64,000 bases of DNA from Thaumarchaeota archaeon SCGC AAA007-O23 (GCA_000402075.1 ARWO01000002.1:1-64000); one strand, 5' to 3'; shown: positions 8,121 to 16,370, numbered from the stretch's first letter. Translations and numbers: made by a program. Notes: generated by a model from the sequence alone, not told the origin.

Positions 8121-9569
8121 ATGTCTAGTTTTACACCTAAAAAAATTGGGAATATGAGATATCAGATAGATGCTGATTCTTCCAAAGGAATGAAAGTGCC
8201 TGTTACAATTTATGCGGATGAAAAGTTGCTGACCAAAATGATGACCGACAGGACAATTCAACAGGCTGTAAACGTGTCAACTCTTCCCGGAATTCAAGAG
8301 CATGCAATAGTTCTACCGGACGGCCATGAAGGATATGGATTTCCTGTTGGTGGTGTTGCTGCGATGGATGCAGAAGAGGGAATGATTAGCCCAGGAGGTG
8401 TGGGTTATGATATCAATTGCGGTGTTAGACTTCTTAGAACTAATTTAACAGAGGGTGACGTTAGACCCAAACTGAAAGATATTGTGAATGATCTTTTTGA
8501 ATCAATTCCTTCTGGCGTTGGATCTAAAGGAGCTATTCGGCTAAATCCATCAGAGCTAGACGAAGTTTTGGTTAGGGGAGTAAGTTGGGCAATTGATCAT
8601 GGATATGGTGTAAATGATGACGCAGATGTATGTGAAGAAAGTGGACAGATAGCAAACGCTGACCCTAACAAGGTTTCTGACCGTGCAAGGAAAAGAGGCG
8701 CGCCACAGTTAGGAAGTCTTGGTTCTGGAAATCATTTTCTTGAAATACAAAAGGTGGCAGAGATTCATGATGAGAAGGCGGCAAAGGCAATGGGAATTGA
8801 GAAAGATAGTGTTACAATATTGATCCATTGTGGTTCACGAGGTTTTGGTCACCAGATATGCAGTGATTACCTTAGAATTTCGGAACAGGCACAAAAAAAA
8901 TACAATATTCACTTAGCAGACAGGGAGCTCGCATGTGTTCCAAACAAATCAGAAGAGGGAGAATCATACAGGGCTGCAATGTTTGCAGCACTAAATTTTG
9001 CTTGGAGTAACAGGCAAATGATTTCTCATTGGACAAGAAAATCTTTTGAAAGGGTTTTCAAACAATCAGAGTCTGATTTGGATATGAAACTTGTCTATGA
9101 CGTGGCTCATAACATAGCCAAAGTAGAAAAACACAAAATTGATGGAAAGTTAAAGTCAGTTGTGGTTCATAGGAAGGGAGCTACAAGAGCATTTCCCGCA
9201 AACATGGATGACGTGCCAGCAAAGTATCGTGATCTTGGCCAGCCGGTTCTAGTACCAGGTTCCATGGGGACAGGAAGTTGGATACTTTTGGGGCAAGAAA
9301 ATTCCATGAATGCAACATTTGGTTCCACAGCACATGGTGCGGGAAGAATGATGTCCCGTACAAAAGCAAGAAGAAGTTTTACCGAGTCTGAAGTTAAAAA
9401 ATCTCTTAGTGATAAAGGAATTTTCCTAAAGTCGTTAACACGCGATGGCACAGTGGAAGAGACACCGCAAGCATACAAGGATGTTGATGCAGTGGTTAAT
9501 GTTTCACACGAACTTGGAATCGCCACCAAGGTGGCAAAACTTGTACCAATAGGTGTAATCAAGGGATGA
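8121..9569 (+). CDS. rtcB: RNA-splicing ligase RtcB
   Basis: GTP- and Mn-dependent ligase that joins 2',3'-cyclic phosphate and 5'-OH ends after tRNA intron removal. The 482 residues include the metal-binding segment GYDINCGVRLL (Cys near residue 100), the His-rich HCGSRGFGHQ, and the C-terminal GSMGTGSWIL and STAHGAGRMMSR, which contains the His that is guanylylated in the family. Length matches archaeal RtcB without an intein. The stop overlaps the ATG of the next gene (ATGA), implying cotranscription with the PDCD5-like gene. Confidence 0.97.
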   Translation: MSSFTPKKIGNMRYQIDADSSKGMKVPVTIYADEKLLTKMMTDRTIQQAVNVSTLPGIQEHAIVLPDGHEGYGFPVGGVAAMDAEEGMISPGGVGYDINCGVRLLRTNLTEGDVRPKLKDIVNDLFESIPSGVGSKGAIRLNPSELDEVLVRGVSWAIDHGYGVNDDADVCEESGQIANADPNKVSDRARKRGAPQLGSLGSGNHFLEIQKVAEIHDEKAAKAMGIEKDSVTILIHCGSRGFGHQICSDYLRISEQAQKKYNIHLADRELACVPNKSEEGESYRAAMFAALNFAWSNRQMISHWTRKSFERVFKQSESDLDMKLVYDVAHNIAKVEKHKIDGKLKSVVVHRKGATRAFPANMDDVPAKYRDLGQPVLVPGSMGTGSWILLGQENSMNATFGSTAHGAGRMMSRTKARRSFTESEVKKSLSDKGIFLKSLTRDGTVEETPQAYKDVDAVVNVSHELGIATKVAKLVPIGVIKG

Positions 9570-9979
9570 GCGAAGATAAGGATCTAGAAAGACTTCAGGC
9601 AAAACGCCTGGAAGAAATGCGAAAAAATCTTTCTTCTCAGCAGGAGAAAGAAAAAATCGCCACATTACAAAAAGAACAAAAAGATAAGAAATCACCTCCA
9701 CGTGAGATTGTCATCAAGCGGTTAGGCTACAGGGGCCTAGAAGTTTTACAAAACGCAGAATATCAGTTTCCAAAGGAAACGGAGATCATAGTACTGAAAC
9801 TATCTGAATTGATCTCATCTGGCGACATTACCGAAGTATTAGATGGAGGAAATCTTTTGGAATTATTCAGAAGTGTTGGCATTAATGTACGAATGAAAAC
9901 TAAAATCAACGTAGAAAAGGACGGTAAGTTTGTATCCCTTTCCGACAAACTAGGTAAATCATCTTCAGCGGACGAATAA
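9566..9979 (+). CDS. PDCD5/TFAR19-family DNA-binding protein
   Basis: 137-residue protein. The N-terminal third is a charged helix (LERLQAKRLEEMRKNL...QQEKEKI), followed by a compact helical core containing LSELISSGDITEVLDGGNLLELFRS in the positions of the PDCD5 three-helix bundle, and a basic C-terminal tail. Archaeal members bind DNA; role not settled. It is longer at the C-terminus than usual. The start overlaps the rtcB stop by four bases. Confidence 0.7.
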   Translation: MSEDKDLERLQAKRLEEMRKNLSSQQEKEKIATLQKEQKDKKSPPREIVIKRLGYRGLEVLQNAEYQFPKETEIIVLKLSELISSGDITEVLDGGNLLELFRSVGINVRMKTKINVEKDGKFVSLSDKLGKSSSADE

Positions 9980-9980
9980 C

Positions 9981-10292
9981 ATGGCTTTCTTTGAAATTAG
10001 TACAACCAAGTATGAGGAAAATATCAAACTTCTTCAGGTTGCCATGACTAAGATGGCGGCAGTCTGTAATGTTACTGTGGGATTCAAGTTTGGAGATCCA
10101 GTTTCACGATTTGGCTGGACGTTTTTCCAAATGCTCTTAGATCAGGAATTGTATGTGGGAATTGAAGATGAATTTTCAGACATGATAAAAAAATGCAAAG
10201 GAAATAAACCAGATGAAAAATTCATTAATTTTCTAGACCAATATTTTGAATCTAAGGGCTGTAGTGTTAAAGTGAAGATGGTTAATGATTAA
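9981..10292 (+). CDS. Conserved hypothetical protein, 103 residues
   Basis: Unrecognised small soluble protein beginning MAFFEISTTKYEEN. It is predicted mixed alpha/beta with a central aromatic segment (SRFGWTFFQMLLDQ) and an acidic second half. It starts one base after the PDCD5-like stop, so it is third in the rtcB run. It converges on the uS11 gene with a four-base overlap at the 3' ends. No motif suggests a reaction. Confidence 0.65.
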   Translation: MAFFEISTTKYEENIKLLQVAMTKMAAVCNVTVGFKFGDPVSRFGWTFFQMLLDQELYVGIEDEFSDMIKKCKGNKPDEKFINFLDQYFESKGCSVKVKMVND

Positions 10293-10852
10293 ACCCTTCT
10301 TCCACGCTTGCCGCCCTTTCTTCTAGTAGTATCGTGTGGAATAGGTGTAACATCATCAATGCGTCCAATTTTGAATCCTCCTCTTGCTAGTGCTCTTATT
10401 GCTGCTTGAGCACCAGGTCCTGGAACGCGAGAGCCTACACCACCAACTGCCCGCACTTTGATATGTAATGCTGTGAAACCTTTTGTTTTAGCAGCCTCTA
10501 CGACAGCGTTAGATGCTTTCATTGCTGCAAACGGTGATGATTCGTATCTATCAGCAGTGACATGACAACCACCAGAACTAATTGCGGCCGTTTCTGCACC
10601 AGTAAGATCTGTCAAATGAATAATTGTATTATTGTAACTGCTGTAAATATGGGCAATACCCCATTTCTCTTTTCCTTCTTTCTTAGTTTGGGTTTTTGCC
10701 TCCACAACAGTTTCAGCTGCTGCCTTACTAGATTCAGATGTTGCCTCACTAGATTCCGTTGCTGCCTTAACAGTTTCCGTTGGAGCTTCAGATGAAGTTT
10801 CGGATACTTGCTCCTTTACTTCCTCTTCAGTAACTGCTTCTGTTTCAGACAA
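10289..10852 (-). CDS. rps11: 30S ribosomal protein uS11 with acidic N-terminal extension
   Basis: Residues about 62-187 are a standard archaeal uS11 of the small-subunit platform (GIAHIYSSYNNTIIHLTD, AVGGVGSRVPGPGAQAAIRA, PHDTTRRKGGKRGRRV). The first ~60 residues are a low-complexity extension rich in Glu, Ser, Thr and Ala (SETSSEAPTETV, ATESSEATSESSKAA), ending in a short Lys-rich hinge. uS11 normally lacks such a tail. The start is TTG at 10852; no ATG lies upstream in frame. A TATA element sits at the right distance for a leaderless transcript. Confidence 0.95.
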   Translation of the reverse strand: MSETEAVTEEEVKEQVSETSSEAPTETVKAATESSEATSESSKAAAETVVEAKTQTKKEGKEKWGIAHIYSSYNNTIIHLTDLTGAETAAISSGGCHVTADRYESSPFAAMKASNAVVEAAKTKGFTALHIKVRAVGGVGSRVPGPGAQAAIRALARGGFKIGRIDDVTPIPHDTTRRKGGKRGRRV

Positions 10853-10873
10853 TGAATACCACAGTTTTGAGGG

Positions 10874-10884
10874 GTTTAAAAAAC
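10874..10884 (-). promoter_or_regulatory. Probable TATA box of rps11
   Basis: On the minus strand GTTTTTTAAAC lies 22-32 bases before the TTG start of rps11, consistent with an archaeal TATA box and leaderless mRNA. Confidence 0.4.
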
Positions 10885-10965
10885 ATATTCAAATGTTAGG
10901 GACTAACTCAAAGGTATCATAGGTATCAACGTGGTTGTTAATTTGTAATCTGACCTAGTTATAAA

Positions 10966-11559
10966 ATGTCGAACAGATGGGTTGAAATTAATTACAATCT
11001 TAGGCTGTGCAGAAAGGTTTTTGCGATCCTAAAGCAAAAAAATCCTGATTTACTTCCCCACCACATTGACATCCTAGCCTACAGGAAGGACAGCAAGAAA
11101 TGCCATTTTTATGATGAATGGGATCATGAGGATAAGGATGATTGGCTCGCGCACTTTGATCAACCTTTTCTCATGCCATCTCACATCTGTATAAAACAAG
11201 ATTTTTTGTTCTTCCCTTTCGGCATTCCAACTAGAAGAGAAGATTATCTGCCACGTTCATCGAGGAAAAAGAATCATAAACGTAAAGTTCTGCGTAGGCA
11301 ATTTTGCAAAGGCAACTGGATTCTCATAGAAGTTTCGGTTCATGAGTTATCTCATTATGTCCACCTTGGACATGATGAAGATTTTTTTAAGATCTATCAT
11401 AAATTTCTCTCCCAAATGGCACAGATGGTCATTTCTGGTGAGTTTTACCATTGGTATTCAAGACAACATCAATCGAAAATTAATGACGTTGAAGATGCGA
11501 CAAAAGAGTGGAGAGATAGCCACCTATCATGGACACAACACCTCCCTAGTCTGTTCTGA
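10966..11559 (+). CDS. Putative zinc metallopeptidase (HELSH motif)
   Basis: 197 residues, no family recognised with certainty. The segment VHELSHYVHLGHDEDFFKIY holds a zincin HExxH with a further His/Asp-rich stretch (GHDEDF), the arrangement seen in SprT/YgjP- and WLM-type peptidases, where GHD.xF follows the motif. N-terminal residues include HFYDEWDHEDKDDW. No signal peptide or membrane helix, so it would act in the cytoplasm. It heads a run of four same-strand genes (10966-12154), the next starting two bases after its stop. Confidence 0.7.
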   Translation: MSNRWVEINYNLRLCRKVFAILKQKNPDLLPHHIDILAYRKDSKKCHFYDEWDHEDKDDWLAHFDQPFLMPSHICIKQDFLFFPFGIPTRREDYLPRSSRKKNHKRKVLRRQFCKGNWILIEVSVHELSHYVHLGHDEDFFKIYHKFLSQMAQMVISGEFYHWYSRQHQSKINDVEDATKEWRDSHLSWTQHLPSLF

Positions 11560-11560
11560 C

Positions 11561-11695
11561 ATGATTCTTGAAATAATAGCAGTAGTGTGCCTCATAGGTG
11601 GTGGATTGCTTCTGGTATACAAACTGCTGAATGATAAGCGCTTCTTCCACAATGATAGCTCCGGTGGTGGGCAGAAGGTTTTCAGAGGGAAGTAA
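11561..11695 (+). CDS. Small single-pass membrane protein, 44 residues
   Basis: Starts at ATG 11561, two bases after the preceding stop. Residues 2-21 form one hydrophobic helix (MILEIIAVVCLIGGGLLLVY), followed by a short polar tail ending KVFRGK. Function unknown. Too short to judge by codon bias; support comes from the tight spacing to both neighbours. Confidence 0.5.
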   Translation: MILEIIAVVCLIGGGLLLVYKLLNDKRFFHNDSSGGGQKVFRGK

Positions 11696-11699
11696 AATC

Positions 11700-11915
11700 A
11701 TGAATGAACAAGAAAAGGACTTGGAAAAAGCTGAACAAGAATTTTTTGAAACAATAATCTCAATGATACTATATCTGAATAAAAATGGCATTCGTTTAGA
11801 TGCAGTAAGAGAAATGATCCAGGTTAAAGTCGAGGATGCATTTGTTCAATACCCAAAGTTGGCTGAAGACTGTCAATGGAAAAATCGAACGTGGCAAGAT
11901 GATGAAGATCTGTGA
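11700..11915 (+). CDS. Small acidic helical protein, 71 residues
   Basis: Begins at ATG 11700 (MNEQEKDLEKAEQEFF), four bases after the previous stop. It is predicted almost wholly helical and acidic, ending with WKNRTWQDDEDL. No known motif. Its stop overlaps the next start (TGATG), indicating translational coupling in the 10966-12154 cluster. Confidence 0.55.
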   Translation: MNEQEKDLEKAEQEFFETIISMILYLNKNGIRLDAVREMIQVKVEDAFVQYPKLAEDCQWKNRTWQDDEDL

Positions 11916-12154
11916 TGGAAGAAAACGTAATGGCCTCAACTGCACTACAGTTTTGTGGAGAGTTGAAGAAGGGTAAATTGATTTTCCGAGTTCGCATTTG
12001 GATCGAAGCCATCGGTTCAACCCCAGAACGATGGCTTGATGATTTTCCAAATGGTTTCACTCATCATTGGGATTTTGATAACCTTCGTGAAGCGATAAAG
12101 TTCCAGAGAAATTTCAGTGTAAAGTGGGGATTGCCCGACCCATTAGAGAATTAA
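11915..12154 (+). CDS. Hypothetical protein, 79 residues
   Basis: Small protein starting at ATG 11915 inside the TGATG junction; a GTG at 11912 would add one residue. Contains CGELKKGKLIFRVRIW and a Trp/His-rich centre (RWLDDFPNGFTHHWDFD). It may be a beta-rich binding module, but no family is recognised. Last gene of the run; converges on thiL with a four-base overlap. Confidence 0.55.
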   Translation: MEENVMASTALQFCGELKKGKLIFRVRIWIEAIGSTPERWLDDFPNGFTHHWDFDNLREAIKFQRNFSVKWGLPDPLEN

Positions 12155-13090
12155 CGTTGTAGATGTTGCCATCCTTTATCCTTAATTCTAATCAATCTTC
12201 CATTTTTTTTATAAAACACTCCCTTGCCTTTTGTAACATAGCCAATTTCATATAACTTCATTCGATGTTTTTTTGCATATTTTTTGATCTTTGGTAAATT
12301 AGACACGTTTACGGTTGCCACAATTTCATATTCCTCTCCACCATTAAGGATCAAATTGTCCGCATTCAATCTGCTTGAACTGGCAAAGTCAAAAACATCA
12401 TTTTCTGATGGCATTCTAGTAATAACAAATCTTTTTTTGCTCTGGCTTGACATTTCATTTAGTGTTGTTGACAGCCCATCACTCGAGTCCATACTTGACG
12501 AGAAGTAATTTTTATTTTTTAACCCAAACATTAACCTGCAATTTGGTTTAAACACAGCCCTTTTCGCCTTTGCACCGAACTTTTTCGAACATTTTTTATT
12601 TTTCAGCAGTATGGAGAGACCAGCTCCAGTATATCCAAATGGTCCGGAAGCAATTATCACATGATTTGTTTTTGCGCCTTTTCTGCTTACAATTTTTTCT
12701 GTAACACCAAACAATGAGAAATTTATAACAAGTTCCTTTCCTTCATTCGTATCTCCACCCAATATTTTTAGTCGGAACTCTTTTGCAGCCTTTTGAAATC
12801 CCTTGGCAAGACTTTCTATGTTTGACCTTGAAAATCTTTTGGGAATTGTTAGTGATATGATGCCAAAAATTGGTTTTACACCCTTTACGGCAAAGTCACT
12901 GACACATGACACTATGCTTTTTCTTGCTGCGTCCTCCAGATTCATCCCCGGAGGAAGATCTGTGCTTTCAACAAACGTGTCTACCTTAACGATAAGGCGC
13001 TTTTTTCCAATCTTAAATGATTCAACATCTTCTGGAACAAAACCTGCATTACCCAACTTGCTCTGAAAAAGTTCAATTATTTTTTTTCAC
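12151..13090 (-). pseudogene. thiL: Thiamine-monophosphate kinase with start put out of frame by a poly-A run
   Basis: ThiL phosphorylates thiamine phosphate to the diphosphate. The frame from 13056 gives 301 residues with PurM-superfamily signatures: VKGVKPIFG, GGDTNEG, MDSSDGLSTTL and LNGGEEYE. Its only standard start is a TTG at 13056, yet clear coding (KKIIELFQSK) continues upstream to the stop of the glmM-like gene. A GTG at 13090, overlapping that stop as GTGA, would start MKKIIELFQSKLGN if the following run had seven A rather than eight. Removing one A gives exactly 313 codons. Probably an indel in the run rather than a dead gene; if real, TTG initiation gives a protein lacking 11 residues. 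Confidence 0.8.
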
Positions 13091-14385
13091 TTAATTTGTT
13101 CATAGCTTTCTTTGACAAGATCCTTTATCTCTTGATGGATACTTCTAACTTTTTCCAAGCTGTTGGATTCTGCAGACACGCGAATGGAGTTTTCAGTGTT
13201 TGATTTTCTGACCAGCGCCCAACTATCCTCGTCAACTATCGCTTTAATGCCATCAAGAGTTTCCACACTGCCAAATTTTTCCTTCATCTTGCCATGCAGT
13301 GCTTTCAGTATATCATCATGGTGTTCTGAATCGTACTCTACTTTGTCCCTTATGATATGATATTTTTCCATAAAGTTCAGCGCATCAGTAAACTCGTCTT
13401 TCTTAATTATTGATGCAATCAGACCGCTAGCCAAAATTCCATCGCGGCAGTAGTTAAAGTCAGATAGAATGAAACCGCCACTGCTTCCTTCGCCACCAAC
13501 CTGTGATTTTGTTTCAATCATCTTTTCAGTAACGTTTGCTTCACCAACCTTGGAACGGAAAACTGTCCCACCGTTTTGTTTTATGTACTTCTCAACAGAT
13601 ATGCTGGTATCCTGGCTAAGCACAAAATTTTTGCAACCTAGTTCAAGCGCCTTGACTACTCCCATTCCTAGCGTAACATCAGGGTCCTTTTTTTCTCCAT
13701 TAATCACAATAACAAGTCGGTCACCATCCAGGTCAAAGGCAAAACCGATGTCCCTGTTTTTGGTATTTGTTACAAGCTCTTCCAGTGTATCCACTGTTGG
13801 GTCAGGTCCCCTAGAGCTTTTTTCTAATTCACTGTTAATTGTAACAACATCACATCCAACTTTCTCTAGTAGTTGTGATGGAAATCCCTTTGCGGCACCG
13901 CCTCCAATATCGACTACAATCTTAGGAATGTCAGGTATTTTTCCTATGATTTTAGACGCATCGTCAACATAGGCGGATTCAATTTTATGTTCTTCTCCAA
14001 TTTTTGACTTGGGCGGGTTCTGTTCGCTCATTACCATATCAAGTTGTTTTTCGTTTACCCCCTTTCCATCTATGATCATCTTTAGTCCGTTCCATTCTAT
14101 GGGATTATGTGAAGAAGTAACAATGATTCCCGCACCATATTTACGCGATTCCCGAAACGCTACAGGGGTCGGTGCTATTCCTAAATCATAAACATCTATG
14201 CCTGATTGCATTAATCCAGCTTTAACAGTTTCTGCTACCATCTGTCCAGTTGGTCTGGTATCTGTTGCGATAACACATTTTTTTGAATTTATTAGTACAG
14301 AAAAGTTCTTTGAAAATTTCAAGATATCACGTAGCATCAAGTCTTTCCCAAAAATGCCTCTGATTCCTGATACTGATATTTTCAA
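13087..14385 (-). CDS. glmM: Phosphoglucosamine/phosphomannomutase family protein
   Basis: Alpha-D-phosphohexomutase of 432 residues that interconverts hexose 1- and 6-phosphates for sugar-nucleotide synthesis. The phosphoserine loop is TSSHNPIEWNG, the metal loop DLDGDRL, and the sugar-binding loop GGEGSSGG. Begins MKISVSGIRGIFG from a TTG at 14385; no ATG precedes it. Archaeal members are hard to assign between GlmM and phosphomannomutase, so the symbol is tentative. The stop overlaps the likely GTG of thiL. Confidence 0.9.
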   Translation of the reverse strand: MKISVSGIRGIFGKDLMLRDILKFSKNFSVLINSKKCVIATDTRPTGQMVAETVKAGLMQSGIDVYDLGIAPTPVAFRESRKYGAGIIVTSSHNPIEWNGLKMIIDGKGVNEKQLDMVMSEQNPPKSKIGEEHKIESAYVDDASKIIGKIPDIPKIVVDIGGGAAKGFPSQLLEKVGCDVVTINSELEKSSRGPDPTVDTLEELVTNTKNRDIGFAFDLDGDRLVIVINGEKKDPDVTLGMGVVKALELGCKNFVLSQDTSISVEKYIKQNGGTVFRSKVGEANVTEKMIETKSQVGGEGSSGGFILSDFNYCRDGILASGLIASIIKKDEFTDALNFMEKYHIIRDKVEYDSEHHDDILKALHGKMKEKFGSVETLDGIKAIVDEDSWALVRKSNTENSIRVSAESNSLEKVRSIHQEIKDLVKESYEQIK

Positions 14386-14403
14386 TGCTTCAAACTTAGA
14401 TAC

Positions 14404-14416
14404 GCTTTTTATTAAA
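14404..14416 (+). promoter_or_regulatory. Probable TATA box of tRNA-Thr
   Basis: GCTTTTTATTAAA lies about 22-34 bases before the tRNA 5' end, the position expected for TBP binding. It sits in the short region divergent from the glmM-like gene. Confidence 0.45.
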
Positions 14417-14437
14417 CTCTGAGAGGAAATGGTTAGT

Positions 14438-14510
14438 GCCTCGATAGCTCAGCCTGGTAGAGCGAACGCCTCGTAAGCGTTAGGTCGCGAGATCGAATCT
14501 CGCTCGAGGC
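14438..14510 (+). tRNA. tRNA-Thr (anticodon CGU)
   Basis: 73-base cloverleaf: acceptor GCCTCGA pairs with TCGAGGC, D stem GCTC/GAGC, anticodon stem AACGC/GCGTT with loop CTCGTAA (anticodon CGT), T stem GCGAG/CTCGC with loop ATCGAAT. No intron and no encoded CCA. Confidence 0.95.
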
Positions 14511-14559
14511 TTTCATAAAAATTAACAATGTTTTTCAATTACATTTTTTTAAAATAATT

Positions 14560-14649
14560 TTAAGAGTTTTCAGTTTTATCAGTTAGGGTTTCTATGTCTG
14601 TTTCAAGTTCTTCTCCCAATCCATTCCACCATTCAGTTTGTTCTGTCAT
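14560..14649 (-). CDS. Possible 29-residue acidic micro-protein
   Basis: An ATG at 14649 opens a 29-residue frame starting MTEQTEWWNGLGEELETD and ending in TEN-S. The composition is protein-like (two Trp, strongly acidic), and it is the only coherent signal between tRNA-Thr and the next gene. It could be a chance frame. The rest of 14511-14728 shows nothing clear. Confidence 0.3.
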   Translation of the reverse strand: MTEQTEWWNGLGEELETDIETLTDKTENS

Positions 14650-14728
14650 ACTCCCCTTCAATTACCCAAAATGCTCCTTAATAGATCTGCCGATGTGTAG
14701 TTTTGTTTGTTGTTTTGTGATGTAATGT

Positions 14729-14902
14729 CTACATATTTTTTTTTCTTCTTCTCATGTAGTTTCTATATACTATGATTGCCAGCGTTCCTCCAGCACACGA
14801 CCAAAATACTGGCCATCGTAACTCTGATTCTGTCATTCCAATAAACGAGTAAATTGTTCCACCAATCAAAGCGAATCCAATCATTTCCAGAATTTTTGAC
14901 AT
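14729..14902 (-). CDS. Small two-helix membrane protein, 57 residues
   Basis: From ATG 14902 (MSKILEMIGFALIGG). Two hydrophobic helices (about 5-22 and 31-47) flank a short loop with ESELRWP, then a basic tail YMRRRKKNM. It resembles in layout and sequence the divergently encoded 72-residue protein at 14955 (KI..GF.....I, acidic EL..P loop, GG...VI.Y..Y, basic tail). A longer upstream reading to 15028 overlaps that gene and is rejected. Confidence 0.6.
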   Translation of the reverse strand: MSKILEMIGFALIGGTIYSFIGMTESELRWPVFWSCAGGTLAIIVYRNYMRRRKKNM

Positions 14903-14954
14903 TGTAACATGATAAACATCAAAAAGATATATGGCTTTACAATAGCACACTTTC

Positions 14955-15173
14955 ATGGATAAGATTATGATGGTTGTTTTGGGTTTTCTCGTGGTTGGAA
15001 TACCAATAGCATTTATGCAACCAGACACAGGAGAACTTAGGGATCAACCCCTGTATCTATTATTTTATGCGTCTATTGGTGGTATAATTGTCGTTATTAT
15101 GTACAATGGCTACAAAGGAAAGAAAGCCAGACAACAAGCTAATAGAGAGAGAAGAAGAAAATTAAAGAAATAA
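14955..15173 (+). CDS. Small two-helix membrane protein, 72 residues
   Basis: Starts MDKIMMVVLGFLVVG. Two hydrophobic helices with a loop TGELRDQP, then GGIIVVIMYNGYKG and a strongly basic C-terminus (RERRRKLKK). Likely paralogue of the divergent neighbour at 14729-14902, separated by 52 bases. Function unknown; the basic tail would face the cytoplasm. Confidence 0.65.
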   Translation: MDKIMMVVLGFLVVGIPIAFMQPDTGELRDQPLYLLFYASIGGIIVVIMYNGYKGKKARQQANRERRRKLKK

Positions 15174-15176
15174 TTT

Positions 15177-15458
15177 TTACATTTCTAAACCAAAAGATTC
15201 TGCTACATCAGCAAATTTTTGGTACTGTTCAAGATACTGTTTGCCTTTTGGGGTAATCACGAATACATTCCTTCCATCATATTCAATTTTGTTGACAAGT
15301 CCTGCTCCAGTCAAATTACTAACAAATTTTTCTAATCTTGAATGTGAAAGATTAGCCTTTGAAAGTAACGAAGTAGTTTTGATTCCTTCTTGTCCGCATT
15401 GATCTGTAGCGACTAAAAGATCGGCTACAATTTGCATGCTGGTTCGGTAAACTACCAT
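15177..15458 (-). CDS. Winged-helix transcriptional regulator (paralogue of 21881-22168)
   Basis: 93 residues. A winged helix is visible: helix-turn-helix IKTTSLLSKANLSHSRLEKFVSN, then wing GLVNKIEYDGRNVFVITPKG, then a C-terminal helix (YLEQYQKFADVAESFGLEM). The same layout and many residues recur in the protein at 21881-22168, including ANxSHxRL and F.DxFGL. These small stand-alone wHTH proteins are abundant in this archaeal group; targets unknown. Confidence 0.85.
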   Translation of the reverse strand: MVVYRTSMQIVADLLVATDQCGQEGIKTTSLLSKANLSHSRLEKFVSNLTGAGLVNKIEYDGRNVFVITPKGKQYLEQYQKFADVAESFGLEM

Positions 15459-15541
15459 TGGAATAATTGAAAATTACTCAGATATAAGAGTATAACTTCT
15501 AAAGTAATCAAGTACATATAATATTAATTTGATTTCGTAAT

Positions 15542-16129
15542 ATGTCTTCAGATTCACCAATTCCATGGTTTGATAGTTTTCTTGGCGTTGCTTATCGTTA
15601 TTATGAAATACGCATGAACGTGGTGCCACTATTTTCTGATCTCAAAATAGCGCGGAAATTTTGGATGGATACGATGCATTGGTGGAATGATCATTCTATT
15701 AAAATTAGATTCGTAGAAACAGGCGATACTTACTGGTTCATAATGGGAGCGGAATCTCGTAATCCCAAAGACAACAGATCTCTTTTCAAAGTTCTTCCAA
15801 AGTCTCCTCACTTTGATCGCTTTAAAAAAGGACATGAAGGCACTGCGTATCTGCGACTAGGCACTTATGCTATAAAATACAAAAAAGATGTCAAAGATGA
15901 TGCAAAATGTAACTGTAGTCATATCAAGGAGGACCATGAAGAGGGGAAAGATGATGACAGTTGTCTTTTTGAGGACTGCGATTGTAAAAAATTTGAAACC
16001 TTTCAAGTAAACTTGCTAAAAAAGAAAAAAACTGTTTCTGACATTAAATTTCTTACAGAATCTGAAGTAAAGGACGACGTACTGGCGTGGAACTGTTTTT
16101 CTGTTAATAAATACACTGAGAAGAAATAG
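15542..16129 (+). CDS. Hypothetical protein with Cys/His zinc-binding segment
   Basis: 195 residues, not recognised. The first two thirds are Trp/aromatic-rich (PWFDSFLGVAYRYYEIR, TMHWWNDH). Around residues 118-150 is a dense metal-site candidate, CNCSH..EDH followed by C....CDCKKF. This C-x-C-x-H...H...C...C-x-C pattern suggests one zinc ion. No signal peptide. Followed convergently by a 66-residue zinc protein. Confidence 0.65.
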   Translation: MSSDSPIPWFDSFLGVAYRYYEIRMNVVPLFSDLKIARKFWMDTMHWWNDHSIKIRFVETGDTYWFIMGAESRNPKDNRSLFKVLPKSPHFDRFKKGHEGTAYLRLGTYAIKYKKDVKDDAKCNCSHIKEDHEEGKDDDSCLFEDCDCKKFETFQVNLLKKKKTVSDIKFLTESEVKDDVLAWNCFSVNKYTEKK

Positions 16130-16149
16130 TAGCAGCCAGTGAATTTTTT

Positions 16150-16350
16150 CTACTCTGAAAGGTTTACCCTTTCATGCTCACCAGGATAAAACTCTGAAAG
16201 TTTTTTTGAATAGCATTTACCGCACAAATGTCCATCTATATCCCATTCTTTCATAGCCAAGTATGGATGATCAATTTTACCATCACATAATGTACATTTT
16301 TCATCAGATCCCATATACAACACTGCTTTTTGATTTGTTATAAAAACCAT
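16150..16350 (-). CDS. Small zinc-binding protein, 66 residues
   Basis: Two CxxC knuckles (CTLCDGKID and CGKCYSKK) separated by about 23 residues suggest a single zinc ribbon. Starts MVFITNQKAVLYMGS at ATG 16350; the internal ATG at 16314 is an alternative. A TATA box at 16371-16380 fits the upstream ATG and a leaderless mRNA. Partner and function unknown. Confidence 0.6.
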   Translation of the reverse strand: MVFITNQKAVLYMGSDEKCTLCDGKIDHPYLAMKEWDIDGHLCGKCYSKKLSEFYPGEHERVNLSE

Positions 16351-16370
16351 ATTTTGTTATATAGAAGTTT

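Noticed and set aside
14903..15028. N-terminal extension of the 14729 protein to 99 residues
   Set aside because: It would overlap the divergent gene and its residues are not protein-like; the ATG at 14902 gives a clean two-helix protein.
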